A stretch of DNA of 11,768 nucleotides, taken from the NCBI GenBank assembly GCA_944376955.1, contig CALWEB010000055.1:1-11768 (forward strand), written 5' to 3'. The stretch comes from an uncultured Agathobaculum sp. (GTDB lineage: Bacteria > Bacillota > Clostridia > Oscillospirales > Butyricicoccaceae). A program made the translations under genes and the position numbers. Below, piece after piece: positions 1-5,544 of the stretch. Under the pieces are notes generated by a model. That model was given only the letters and a program-made list of their open reading frames with translations, did no database searches and had not been told where the DNA came from. The number at the start of each line of letters is the position of its first letter. Within the stretch, counting starts at the first letter, position 1.

Positions 1-1201
1 TGAGCTGCATCAATCCGGCAAAACAGCCCGAGGTAAAGGACGCAATCAGCACTGCGATAAACGGACGCTTGAGGCGCAGGGTAACACCGTACATGGCGGG
101 TTCTGTGATGCCCGCCACCAGCGCGGAGAAACCGGCGGCAGCAGCCGTCTGACGCATATTTTTATTCTTCGAACGCAGCGCAACCGCCATGGATGCACCG
201 CCCTGTGCCAGATTGGCACCCAGCTGTGCGACCATCACAATGGTCTCATAGCCGAGCGAGCTGAGGGAGGCAATCGCAATCGGGGTCAGGACATGGTGCA
301 TACCGAACAGAACCAGCACCGGATAAATACCGCCAATGATGCCGACGGCCAGCCAGCCGAGGTTTTCCTGAATCCAAACCAACACACCGGAGAGCGCGTC
401 ACCCGCGATCGCACCGGCAGGGCCAACCACCCACAAGGCGATCGGGGCGCAAATCAGCACAATCAGCATAGGATCCAAAAAGGTCTTGGTAATGGCAGGG
501 GTGATGCGGTCAACCGCCTTTTCCACCTTAGACAAAATCCACGCCATGATGATGGCAGGCAGGATGGAATACGGATAGTTTGCCGCCGTTACCGGAATGG
601 CAAACAGCGAAACCGGCTCACCGGCGGAAAATAGCGCCTGCAGCGAGGGGTGGATGAGGATACCCGCGATGGTAATGCTCAAAAACAGGTTAGCATTGAA
701 GTAGCGGGCGGCGGATGCGGCAACGAGGATCGGCAGGAAGTAGAACGAGCCATCACCGATGACCGTTAGCACCTGATAGGTCATGCTCTCGGTCTGCAGC
801 ACACCCAACATGGGCAGCAGCACAAGCAACACCTTCATCATTGCACAGCCGATAACCGCGGGAATGACCGGTGTCATAGCGCCGAGCAGCGCATCCATCA
901 TACGGGCGGGAATGCTCTTTTTCTTTGCTTCCGGCGCAGGTGTGGCTGCCTGATCGAGCACACCCAGTTCCTGCAACGCACGGAACACCACAGGGACACG
1001 GTTGCCGATGATAATTTGATATTGTCCGCTGCTGCGCACTACACTGATGACGCCGGGAATCTGAGATACGGCGTCATCATCAGCCAAGCTTTCATCGGCC
1101 AGTGTCAAGCGCAGGCGGGTGGTACAATAGGTAGCGCCGCGGATATTCTGTTTTCCTCCAACGCATTCCGTAATCTGCTTTGCGGTTTGTTTCCAATCCA
1201 T
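1..1201 (-). CDS. PTS sugar transporter EIIBC (beta-glucoside/sucrose type), 3'-truncated by window edge
   Basis: Sugar-specific permease of the phosphoenolpyruvate phosphotransferase system: it imports a sugar through the membrane and phosphorylates it. About 400 codons are visible and the reading frame runs off the window. Residues 1-80 form the EIIB domain, with the phosphorylated cysteine at C26 in YCTTRLR. A charged linker near residues 88-96 leads into the multi-spanning EIIC domain, which carries the GITEPAMYGV signature near residue 362. Any C-terminal EIIA domain lies outside the window. The start codon matches the usual family N-terminus (MDWKQTAKQI) and has an AAAGG motif about 11 nt upstream. 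The gene lies 94 nt downstream of the LicT-type antiterminator in the same direction, with no second antiterminator site in the gap, so both are probably controlled by the leader at 2164-2290. The family is certain. The sugar is not: an aryl-beta-glucoside or sucrose/trehalose-type disaccharide is most likely. Confidence 0.93.
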   Translation of the reverse strand, partial: MDWKQTAKQITECVGGKQNIRGATYCTTRLRLTLADESLADDDAVSQIPGVISVVRSSGQYQIIIGNRVPVVFRALQELGVLDQAATPAPEAKKKSIPARMMDALLGAMTPVIPAVIGCAMMKVLLVLLPMLGVLQTESMTYQVLTVIGDGSFYFLPILVAASAARYFNANLFLSITIAGILIHPSLQALFSAGEPVSLFAIPVTAANYPYSILPAIIMAWILSKVEKAVDRITPAITKTFLDPMLIVLICAPIALWVVGPAGAIAGDALSGVLVWIQENLGWLAVGIIGGIYPVLVLFGMHHVLTPIAIASLSSLGYETIVMVAQLGANLAQGGASMAVALRSKNKNMRQTAAAAGFSALVAGITEPAMYGVTLRLKRPFIAVLIASFTSGCFAGLMQL

Positions 1202-1295
1202 TTTCTTTTCAACCTTTCTTCATTTCAGATAAAAAGGATAATTTCTATCCAAAACCAGCCTCTCCGCGCGCTTGAGATGCGGGTTCTTTCTAAAA

Positions 1296-2132
1296 TTACT
1301 GCTTTGTCACCCGCGCAATATGCACGGTCAGGTATAATTCTTCCTCTTCGCCCAGATGCTGTCCGCGGGTCTGCGCAATATAGTCGGCAATCTTACGCGT
1401 GCAGGCATAGGCCTCCGGATATTTGCTGCGAACCGCATCCAGCAGTTCGCTGTCGTCATCTTCATAATAGGTACCCAGCATCAAACGCTGGGCGAAAAAC
1501 TTCACATGGGTCAAAAACCGATAATAAGCCATGGAAGAAACATCAAATTCCATTTGGAAATGCTGGTGTACGATATCGCAAATGGCATGGATCAGTTCGG
1601 TGATCTCGTACATCTGACTAATTTCCATGCCAGTTTCCGCGTTGACAAAGTGAAGCGCCATAAAGGCGGCTTCATCCTCCGCAAAGGATACCGAAAGCGC
1701 CTCGCGCACCATTTGCGCCGCCTGCAAACCGACGGCATATTCATCCGGATAGTAACGCTGGATTTCCCAACGCATGGTGTTGCGGATAACCAGACCATTT
1801 TGATACCGCTGGACGGCAGAGTAAATATGATCGGTGATCGTAATATAAATGTTCTCGTCCAGTTTTTTCCCAAGCTTTTCTTCCGCCATCTGGATGATTT
1901 TTTCACTCAGCACCATGTAATTCATGGGTATGCGGGCAATCAGCTCCTGAAACCGGCTGGTATTCTCCTGGGATAACTGAAAAACCTGCTCCGCTCTTGC
2001 ATATGGGACCCTGTCACCGCAGCTCTTTTGAAAAACAATGCCCTTCCTCATGACGACAATTTCTTGTCCCTGCTCATTTGTTGAGACAAAGGCATTGTTG
2101 TTTAAGATACGCCGCACGGTATAGTTTCCCAA
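1296..2132 (-). CDS. licT: BglG/LicT-family transcriptional antiterminator
   Basis: RNA-binding antiterminator that stabilises the RAT hairpin of its target mRNA and so prevents termination. From the chosen start it has 278 residues, the usual family length. Residues 1-55 form the CAT RNA-binding domain (ILNNNAFVSTNEQGQE, then GIVFQKSCGD). Two PRD domains follow, and all four regulatory histidines are present: H102 (TDHIYSA), H161 (ALHFVNAE), H209 (FLTHVKFF) and H271 (YLTVHIARV). Each sits two residues beyond its LicT counterpart (H100, H159, H207, H269), so control by PTS phosphorylation is probably intact. The start is a TTG with a GAGGGGG ribosome binding site 6 nt before it. The open frame runs on upstream to an ATG at 2306, but that extension would translate the promoter and RNA leader and is not real. 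The target site lies in its own leader, so it is autoregulated and coupled to the PTS gene downstream. Confidence 0.95.
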   Translation of the reverse strand: MGNYTVRRILNNNAFVSTNEQGQEIVVMRKGIVFQKSCGDRVPYARAEQVFQLSQENTSRFQELIARIPMNYMVLSEKIIQMAEEKLGKKLDENIYITITDHIYSAVQRYQNGLVIRNTMRWEIQRYYPDEYAVGLQAAQMVREALSVSFAEDEAAFMALHFVNAETGMEISQMYEITELIHAICDIVHQHFQMEFDVSSMAYYRFLTHVKFFAQRLMLGTYYEDDDSELLDAVRSKYPEAYACTRKIADYIAQTRGQHLGEEEELYLTVHIARVTKQ

Positions 2133-2163
2133 CCAAATCCCCCTCTTTTTGAAAAAAGAATAT

Positions 2164-2221
2164 AAAAAAAGCAAGCACCACCACAAAAACCCTTCTATAG
2201 GGTTTAACAGCGGTCTTGCCT
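2164..2221 (-). terminator. Rho-independent terminator overlapping the RAT of the licT leader
   Basis: Read on the minus strand, the 3' end of the RAT (AGGCAAG, then ACC) can pair with GGTGCTTGCTT, which is followed at once by a run of seven T. Inside this outer stem is a second hairpin, AAACCC-TATAGAA-GGGTTT (2187-2205), itself followed by TTTG. The RAT and the outer terminator stem share bases and cannot form together, as in bgl/lic/sac-type leaders. Without active antiterminator, transcription should stop just before the licT ribosome binding site. Confidence 0.82.
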
Positions 2222-2240
2222 GCCTTACCAGTGACAATCC
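2212..2240 (-). promoter_or_regulatory. Ribonucleic antiterminator (RAT), binding site for LicT/BglG protein
   Basis: A 29-nt element on the minus strand that starts GGATTGTCACTGG and ends GGCAGGCAAGACC. It matches the Escherichia coli bgl RAT base for base in most positions, including the GGATTGT start, the ACTG and CAGG paired segments and the AAGACC/AAAACC end. It lies roughly 20 nt after the predicted transcription start and about 80 nt before the licT start codon. The CAT domain of the adjacent gene product is the expected ligand. Confidence 0.9.
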
Positions 2241-2261
2241 ATGTATGAAATTACGATACTT

Positions 2262-2290
2262 AGTATATTCATTTTGCAATCCATTGTCTA
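2262..2290 (-). promoter_or_regulatory. Sigma-A-type promoter of the licT-PTS operon
   Basis: Minus strand: -35 TAGACA (2285-2290), a 17-nt spacer and -10 TATACT (2262-2267). Each hexamer is one base from consensus. The predicted start is near 2255, which leaves a short leader before the RAT. A separate TTGACA at 2323-2328 on the same strand has no suitable -10 box at 16-18 nt and was not chosen. Confidence 0.72.
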
Positions 2291-2373
2291 TTCTGATTCT
2301 CCACAATTATTTCAAGGTTTTTTGTCAAAAATGATCAATTCCCGCGATAAGCCGCTGCCCACTATCGTACGCC

Positions 2374-2400
2374 ATATGATATTGACAATTTTCGATATGA
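2374..2400 (+). promoter_or_regulatory. Candidate ArsR operator over the ars promoter
   Basis: Two copies of ATATGA (2374-2379 and 2395-2400) lie exactly 21 bp apart, about two helical turns. They flank the -35 box, and the second copy is in the -35/-10 spacer. Repressors of the ArsR family usually bind AT-rich imperfect repeats overlapping their own promoter, so position and composition fit. The symmetry is weak as an inverted repeat, so this remains a candidate only. Confidence 0.35.
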
Positions 2401-2410
2401 GGTATATACT
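2382..2410 (+). promoter_or_regulatory. Strong sigma-A-type promoter of the ars operon
   Basis: -35 TTGACA (2382-2387, perfect consensus), a 17-nt spacer and -10 TATACT (2405-2410, one base from consensus). The expected transcription start is near 2417, about 32 nt before arsR. A promoter this strong fits a gene set held off by a repressor and released on exposure to arsenic. It diverges from the licT promoter, and the two share the spacer 2291-2381. Confidence 0.88.
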
Positions 2411-2448
2411 GTGCTTAGATCGAATAAATTAAATCTGAGGGGGCGGTC

Positions 2449-2763
2449 ATGATACGTGACTATGTAGCGGACGCAAAGGTGTTCAAAGCGTTTTGCGATG
2501 TTAACCGTTTGCAGATTCTGGAACTGCTACGCAGCGGCGAAAAATGCGCCTGCGTTTTGCTGGAAGATCTGCAAATTAGCCAGTCCACCCTTTCCTACCA
2601 CATGAAAATTCTGTGTGATTCCGGCATTGTTGTCGGACGCACCGAGGGGAAATGGACGCACTACGCCATCAGCGACCAAGGAAGTCAAAAAGCGCAGGCG
2701 CTGCTTGCAGAGCTGACGCGCAAAAGCACCCGTCCCCAAGCGAACTGCACCTGCCAAGGATAA
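2449..2763 (+). CDS. arsR: ArsR/SmtB-family metalloregulatory repressor
   Basis: Winged-helix repressor of 104 residues, normal for the family, predicted to bind the ars promoter and to release it when trivalent arsenic or antimony binds. The metal-site region KCACVLLEDL holds C33 and C35 and corresponds to the ELCVCDL arsenic site of classical ArsR. The recognition helix region follows (ISQSTLSYHMKIL, residues 43-55), then the wing (GRTEGKWTHYAIS). Further cysteines are C16, C56 and a C-terminal CTC (C100, C102). The ATG has a GAGGGGG site 5 nt upstream. It is the first gene of the operon, and its stop codon overlaps the 5' arm of a strong hairpin. Linked arsC and permease genes make arsenic the most likely inducer; the exact ligand set of cysteines is not known. 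Confidence 0.93.
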   Translation: MIRDYVADAKVFKAFCDVNRLQILELLRSGEKCACVLLEDLQISQSTLSYHMKILCDSGIVVGRTEGKWTHYAISDQGSQKAQALLAELTRKSTRPQANCTCQG

Positions 2764-2789
2764 AAGCCATCGGCCGGACGATGGCTTTT
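2762..2789 (+). terminator. Hairpin directly after arsR (terminator or attenuator inside the ars operon)
   Basis: Perfect 11-bp stem AAAAGCCATCG / CGATGGCTTTT around a 6-nt GCCGGA loop, starting inside the arsR stop codon. The trailing T run is only four bases, so termination is probably partial. It would lower expression of the permease and later genes relative to the repressor, or protect the arsR message end. No clear promoter was seen in the 59 nt between it and the permease. Confidence 0.72.
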
Positions 2790-2848
2790 CTTCCGACTAT
2801 CAAATCGAAAATTTTAGAACTGTTTGTCCGGTGAAAGGGGTATCACAG

Positions 2849-3862
2849 ATGCAAATATTGCATACCATTTGTCTATTGATTCAGGATCAGGTATTGGGCA
2901 TGAAATGGCTCAATACGCTCATTGGGAACGGGCTGGAAGCCGTCGGTCTGGAACGGAGCAGCCTGTTGGGCGGAGCCTTGCAATTCTTCTTATATGATAC
3001 GATTAAAATCTTTGTCCTGCTGTCCGTATTGATTTTTGGTATCTCGTATCTTCAAAGCTACTTTCCGCCCGAGCGCACCCGGCAGATTCTGGGACGGTTC
3101 CACGGCATCGGCGCCAATACCGTCGCAGCCCTTCTGGGTACCGTGACTCCCTTCTGTTCCTGCTCGTCCATCCCTATTTTTATGGGGTTTACCAGTGCCG
3201 GACTGCCCATCGGCGTCACTTTCTCCTTCCTGATTTCTTCCCCCATGGTGGATTTGGGATCTCTGGTGCTGCTGATGAGCATCTTTGGGGCGAAGGTTGC
3301 AATCGTATATGTACTGCTCGGTCTCGTGATTGCAGTGGTCGGCGGCACCCTGCTGGAAAAACTCAAGATGGACCGCTATGTGGAGGATTTCATCAAAAGC
3401 GCACCGCATATGCAAAGCGAAAGCAGCACACTCACCCGACAGGATCGGGTTGCTTTTGCCAAAGAGCAGCTGCAAAGCACCATCCGAAAGGTCGCGCCTT
3501 ATATCTTCATCGGTGTCGCGATCGGGGCCGTTATCCACAATGTCATCCCACAGACATGGGTTGAAACCATTCTCGGCAGCAACAATCCTTTCGCAGTGAT
3601 TCTAGCCACGGTGGTAGGTGTTCCCATGTACGCCGACATTTTCGGCACCATCCCCGTTGCAGAAAGCCTGCTGTTCAAGGGCGCGGGACTCGGCACGATC
3701 CTATCCTTTATGATGGCGGTCACCACACTGAGCCTGCCTTCCCTGATTATGCTCAAAAAGGCAGTCAAACCCCAGCTGCTTGCTGTCTTTATTGGTATCT
3801 GCACGGTTGGCATTATCCTTGTCGGTTATTTCTTTAATATTTTTCAATATTTTCTGATCTAA
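2849..3862 (+). CDS. arsP: ArsP-type permease (PF03773/UPF0718 family), putative arsenical efflux
   Basis: Integral membrane permease of 337 residues with several hydrophobic spans in two halves, split by a charged loop at about residues 171-215. The family hallmark TPFCSCSS is at residues 100-107 (C103, C105), followed by a conserved gate-like segment (SAGLPIG, then SFLISSPM). The second half has the matching GVPMYADIFGTIPVAE. Members include ArsP, which exports trivalent organoarsenicals. Many relatives in Firmicutes have no tested substrate. A GTG at 2831 would give six more residues, but the AAAGGGG ribosome binding site lies within that stretch, 8 nt before the ATG used here. With arsR, a thioredoxin-like gene and arsC around it and no acr3 or arsB, it is the only exporter in this operon. 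Family is confident, arsenical substrate inferred from context. Confidence 0.88.
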   Translation: MQILHTICLLIQDQVLGMKWLNTLIGNGLEAVGLERSSLLGGALQFFLYDTIKIFVLLSVLIFGISYLQSYFPPERTRQILGRFHGIGANTVAALLGTVTPFCSCSSIPIFMGFTSAGLPIGVTFSFLISSPMVDLGSLVLLMSIFGAKVAIVYVLLGLVIAVVGGTLLEKLKMDRYVEDFIKSAPHMQSESSTLTRQDRVAFAKEQLQSTIRKVAPYIFIGVAIGAVIHNVIPQTWVETILGSNNPFAVILATVVGVPMYADIFGTIPVAESLLFKGAGLGTILSFMMAVTTLSLPSLIMLKKAVKPQLLAVFIGICTVGIILVGYFFNIFQYFLI

Positions 3863-3926
3863 GGCTAAAAATTTCTGCTGATTGCGATTCAAAACAAGCT
3901 ACATTTTATGAGGAGGTTTTTTTATC

Positions 3927-4316
3927 ATGGGACTGTTTGGTTTTGGAAAGAAAAAGAACACAGAAGCGCAGACGCCTGCCTGCGCCTGCCAATGCGGATA
4001 CTCCACAGCGGAGGCGCATCCCACGCAACCTACAGCAGCATCGACCGATATCCATACAGGCACACTTTCGATCAAGGTATTGGGACCCGGCTGCGCATCC
4101 TGTCACACCTTGTTGGAAAACACCAAGGCAGCTGTCTCCAGTCTCGCGCTGGACACGGATGTGGTGTATATCACCGATCTGGCACAGATCGCGGGTTATG
4201 GCGTAATGCAAATGCCTGCGTTGGTGGTCAACGAAAAGCCGGTGGTAATGGGTAAAGTCCTCAAGCCGGAAGAAGTTGCGGACATTCTGAGAAATTCACT
4301 GGTCGGAACCAAATGA
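3927..4316 (+). CDS. Thioredoxin/glutaredoxin-like redox protein (TM0996/MTH895-like) with cysteine-rich N-terminus
   Basis: Small cytoplasmic redox protein of 129 residues. A thioredoxin fold starts near residue 46 (LSIKVLGPGCASCHTLLEN) with the active-site pair C56-A-S-C59 and a cis-proline position at P97 (MQMPALVV). The proposed role is electron donor to the arsenate reductase encoded next, or delivery of trivalent arsenic to the permease. Residues 1-45 are an extra segment with CACQC (C19, C21, C23) that is not part of the fold. An AGGAGG site lies 10 nt before the ATG. The stop codon overlaps a possible upstream arsC ATG, so the two genes are closely linked. Family assignment is good; its partner is inferred from the neighbours. 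Confidence 0.87.
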   Translation: MGLFGFGKKKNTEAQTPACACQCGYSTAEAHPTQPTAASTDIHTGTLSIKVLGPGCASCHTLLENTKAAVSSLALDTDVVYITDLAQIAGYGVMQMPALVVNEKPVVMGKVLKPEEVADILRNSLVGTK

Positions 4317-4345
4317 AATCAATCGTGATGGAAGGAGAAAACGCA

Positions 4346-4807
4346 ATGCACCCTCAATGCCATCCACAGGCAGACCAAGCACAGACAAACGAAAAACCCG
4401 CTTTGTGCTGCGTTGGGAAACCTAAGGTCGCCTTTGTCTGCGTCCACAATTCCTGCCGCAGTCAGATTGCTGAAGCGCTGGGCAAAAAACTTGCGAGCGA
4501 TGTGTTTGAAAGCTATTCTGCCGGCACTGAATTAAAAGCGCAGATCAATCCCGATGCCGTGCGGATGATGAAACAGCTGTACGGCATTGACATGGAGGAA
4601 ACGCAGCATAGCAAGCTACTCTCCGATATCCCCCAACCGGATGTTGTTATCTTTATGGGCTGCAACGTCCGTTGCCCCCATGTCCGCTTTCAATATGCGG
4701 AAAACTGGGGATTGGATGACCCATCCGGTCAAAGCGATGCTGTCTTTGCCGAAACCATTGCTCAAATAGAGAAAAATATACTCAAACTTAAAAACAAGCT
4801 GTGCTAA
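4346..4807 (+). CDS. arsC: Thioredoxin-coupled arsenate reductase, low-molecular-weight phosphatase fold
   Basis: Reduces arsenate to arsenite in the cytoplasm for later export. It has 153 residues. The phosphate loop is C32-VHNSC-R38-S (CX5R), the oxyanion-binding motif of this family. The relay cysteines are C106 and C110 in MGCNVRCPHV, closer together than the pair in Staphylococcus pI258 ArsC, as I recall for the clostridial-type branch. LDDPSG (D124/D125) supplies the catalytic aspartate. An N-terminal segment of about 25 residues before the fold carries C5, C21 and C22. The chosen ATG has AAGGAG 8 nt before it; an in-frame ATG at 4313 overlaps the previous stop codon but has no good ribosome binding site. 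Last gene of the operon, followed by a strong terminator. Confidence 0.93.
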   Translation: MHPQCHPQADQAQTNEKPALCCVGKPKVAFVCVHNSCRSQIAEALGKKLASDVFESYSAGTELKAQINPDAVRMMKQLYGIDMEETQHSKLLSDIPQPDVVIFMGCNVRCPHVRFQYAENWGLDDPSGQSDAVFAETIAQIEKNILKLKNKLC

Positions 4808-4876
4808 TCCCACCTATACCATTCCTCTACCCCGATTTGTCATGCCCCTTCGTCCAAGGGCACTGCACTGATTTTT

Positions 4877-4921
4877 AAAATCCGCAAGCCGCAACATTTC
4901 GTTGCGGATTGCGGATTTTTT
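4877..4921. terminator. Strong terminator at the end of the ars operon, possibly bidirectional
   Basis: Long stem AAAATCCGCAA-g-CCGCAAC with loop ATTTC, closed by GTTGCGG-a-TTGCGGATTTTTT. It has one G/A mismatch and ends in six T on the plus strand. On the minus strand the stem ends in TTTTAAAAAT, so it may also stop the convergent cysteine-rich gene ending at 4995. A weaker hairpin, TGCCC-c-TT / AAGGGCA, precedes it at 4843-4862. Nothing else is seen between 4808 and 4994. Confidence 0.88.
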
Positions 4922-4994
4922 GCTGTGGATCAGCGCTTATTTGTCTCTTTGCCTGCCGCCTTTGCAGCAGTACCAACACACCTCAATGCCAATT

Positions 4995-5357
4995 TTACAC
5001 CGCAGGTGTCGCCGTCTCTGTCAACGGAGGCATTTTCTCGCAGGAGGTGCAAATATCCTCCTCCGAAGCGCCATTGCAGCTGACAAAGCTGTCGCCCACG
5101 GTTGCAATCGCACCGAACTCAACCGGCACAGCGACGCAGATATCTTGCGAAATGGTAAAGAAGCAAGAGCCGTTCTTCACACCGCCGCATACCTCACGGC
5201 CGGGAATCACAACCGGGGAACCGCAGCATTTGGTCACGGTTGTACCAGCCTGTGCAAAGGGGGTTACCGTCACCGGCACACAAATCGAGGCCGATTGGTA
5301 TCCCACGGCAGGACAAGTCTGTGCTTCATTAATCATATCTGAAGTTGCATTCACCAT
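4995..5357 (-). CDS. Cysteine-rich 120-residue protein with internal duplication, function unknown
   Basis: A real gene on the minus strand: the AAAGGAG site is 8 nt before the ATG and the composition is protein-like. It has ten cysteines in 120 residues (C15, C26, C44, C45, C57, C65, C74, C94, C103, C106), no signal peptide and no membrane span. Two related beta-strand-like units are visible: ICVPVTVTPFA (residues 25-35), followed by VTKCCGSP, and ICVAVPVEFGA (73-83), followed by FVSCNGAS. I recall similar small proteins in Clostridia, but no function. It overlaps a 42-codon ORF just upstream by 7 nt and diverges from the vWA gene, whose C-terminus is also cysteine-rich. A role in a disulfide-stabilised surface such as a spore layer would fit, but is speculation. 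Confidence 0.8.
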   Translation of the reverse strand: MVNATSDMINEAQTCPAVGYQSASICVPVTVTPFAQAGTTVTKCCGSPVVIPGREVCGGVKNGSCFFTISQDICVAVPVEFGAIATVGDSFVSCNGASEEDICTSCEKMPPLTETATPAV

Positions 5358-5479
5358 AAGATGGTCTCCTTTCTGGCAATCGCCATTGTCATGTTATGCC
5401 CCAAATCCCAGCACGTTCCCTTTTCTTCTTTCTTCGGCAATGGCTCGCAAACAGCTTCAAACGGACAGCGGTCATTCAT
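5351..5479 (-). CDS. Small 42-residue cysteine-containing ORF, coupled to the 120-residue gene
   Basis: On the minus strand an ATG at 5479 opens 42 codons that end in TGA at 5351, overlapping the next gene's ATG in the arrangement ATGGTGA. AAAGGA lies 6 nt before the ATG, so it has its own ribosome binding site, and the overlap suggests translational coupling. The product begins MNDRCPFEAVCEPLP, continues with a lysine/glutamate-rich stretch and then GTCWDLGHNM, and ends in KETILW. It has three cysteines, one tryptophan near the middle and one at the end. I recognise no family. It could be a genuine small partner protein or only a leader peptide; the site, overlap and composition favour translation. 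Confidence 0.55.
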   Translation of the reverse strand: MNDRCPFEAVCEPLPKKEEKGTCWDLGHNMTMAIARKETILW

Positions 5480-5524
5480 GCTGCTTCCTTTATATCATGA
5501 AATGGGAGTATTCCCCAGAAGGAG

Positions 5525-5544
5525 GTAACACACATGGGTGTTAC
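5525..5544. repeat. Perfect 7-bp inverted repeat enclosing the vWA start codon
   Basis: GTAACAC and GTGTTAC flank the six bases ACATGG, which contain most of the vWA start codon. The first arm overlaps the last G of the AAGGAGG ribosome binding site. As RNA it would form a hairpin with the start codon in the loop and could reduce initiation. As DNA it is a dyad of the size bound by a small dimeric regulator, between two divergent transcription units. Confidence 0.5.

Noticed and set aside
1231..1250. Small hairpin GGATA/TATCC with a T run on the minus strand between licT and the PTS gene
   Set aside because: The stem has only five pairs, too weak to call a terminator. No RAT-like sequence is near it, so I do not treat it as a second switch.
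1016..1976. Plus-strand ORFs of 195 and 206 codons across the PTS and licT genes
   Set aside because: Antisense to clearly recognised EIIBC and LicT proteins; no family similarity or ribosome binding site.
2323..2328. TTGACA on the minus strand upstream of licT
   Set aside because: No acceptable -10 hexamer at 16-18 nt. The TAGACA/TATACT pair closer to the RAT is a better promoter.
2990..3538. 182-codon minus-strand ORF within the permease gene
   Set aside because: Shadow of the permease coding frame, with an unnaturally polar composition rich in D, H, Q and G.
5480..5533. Possible sporulation sigma factor promoters (CATGATAT-like motifs) in the divergent region
   Set aside because: No -35/-10 pair with correct spacing for sigma E, F, G or K could be found on either strand.
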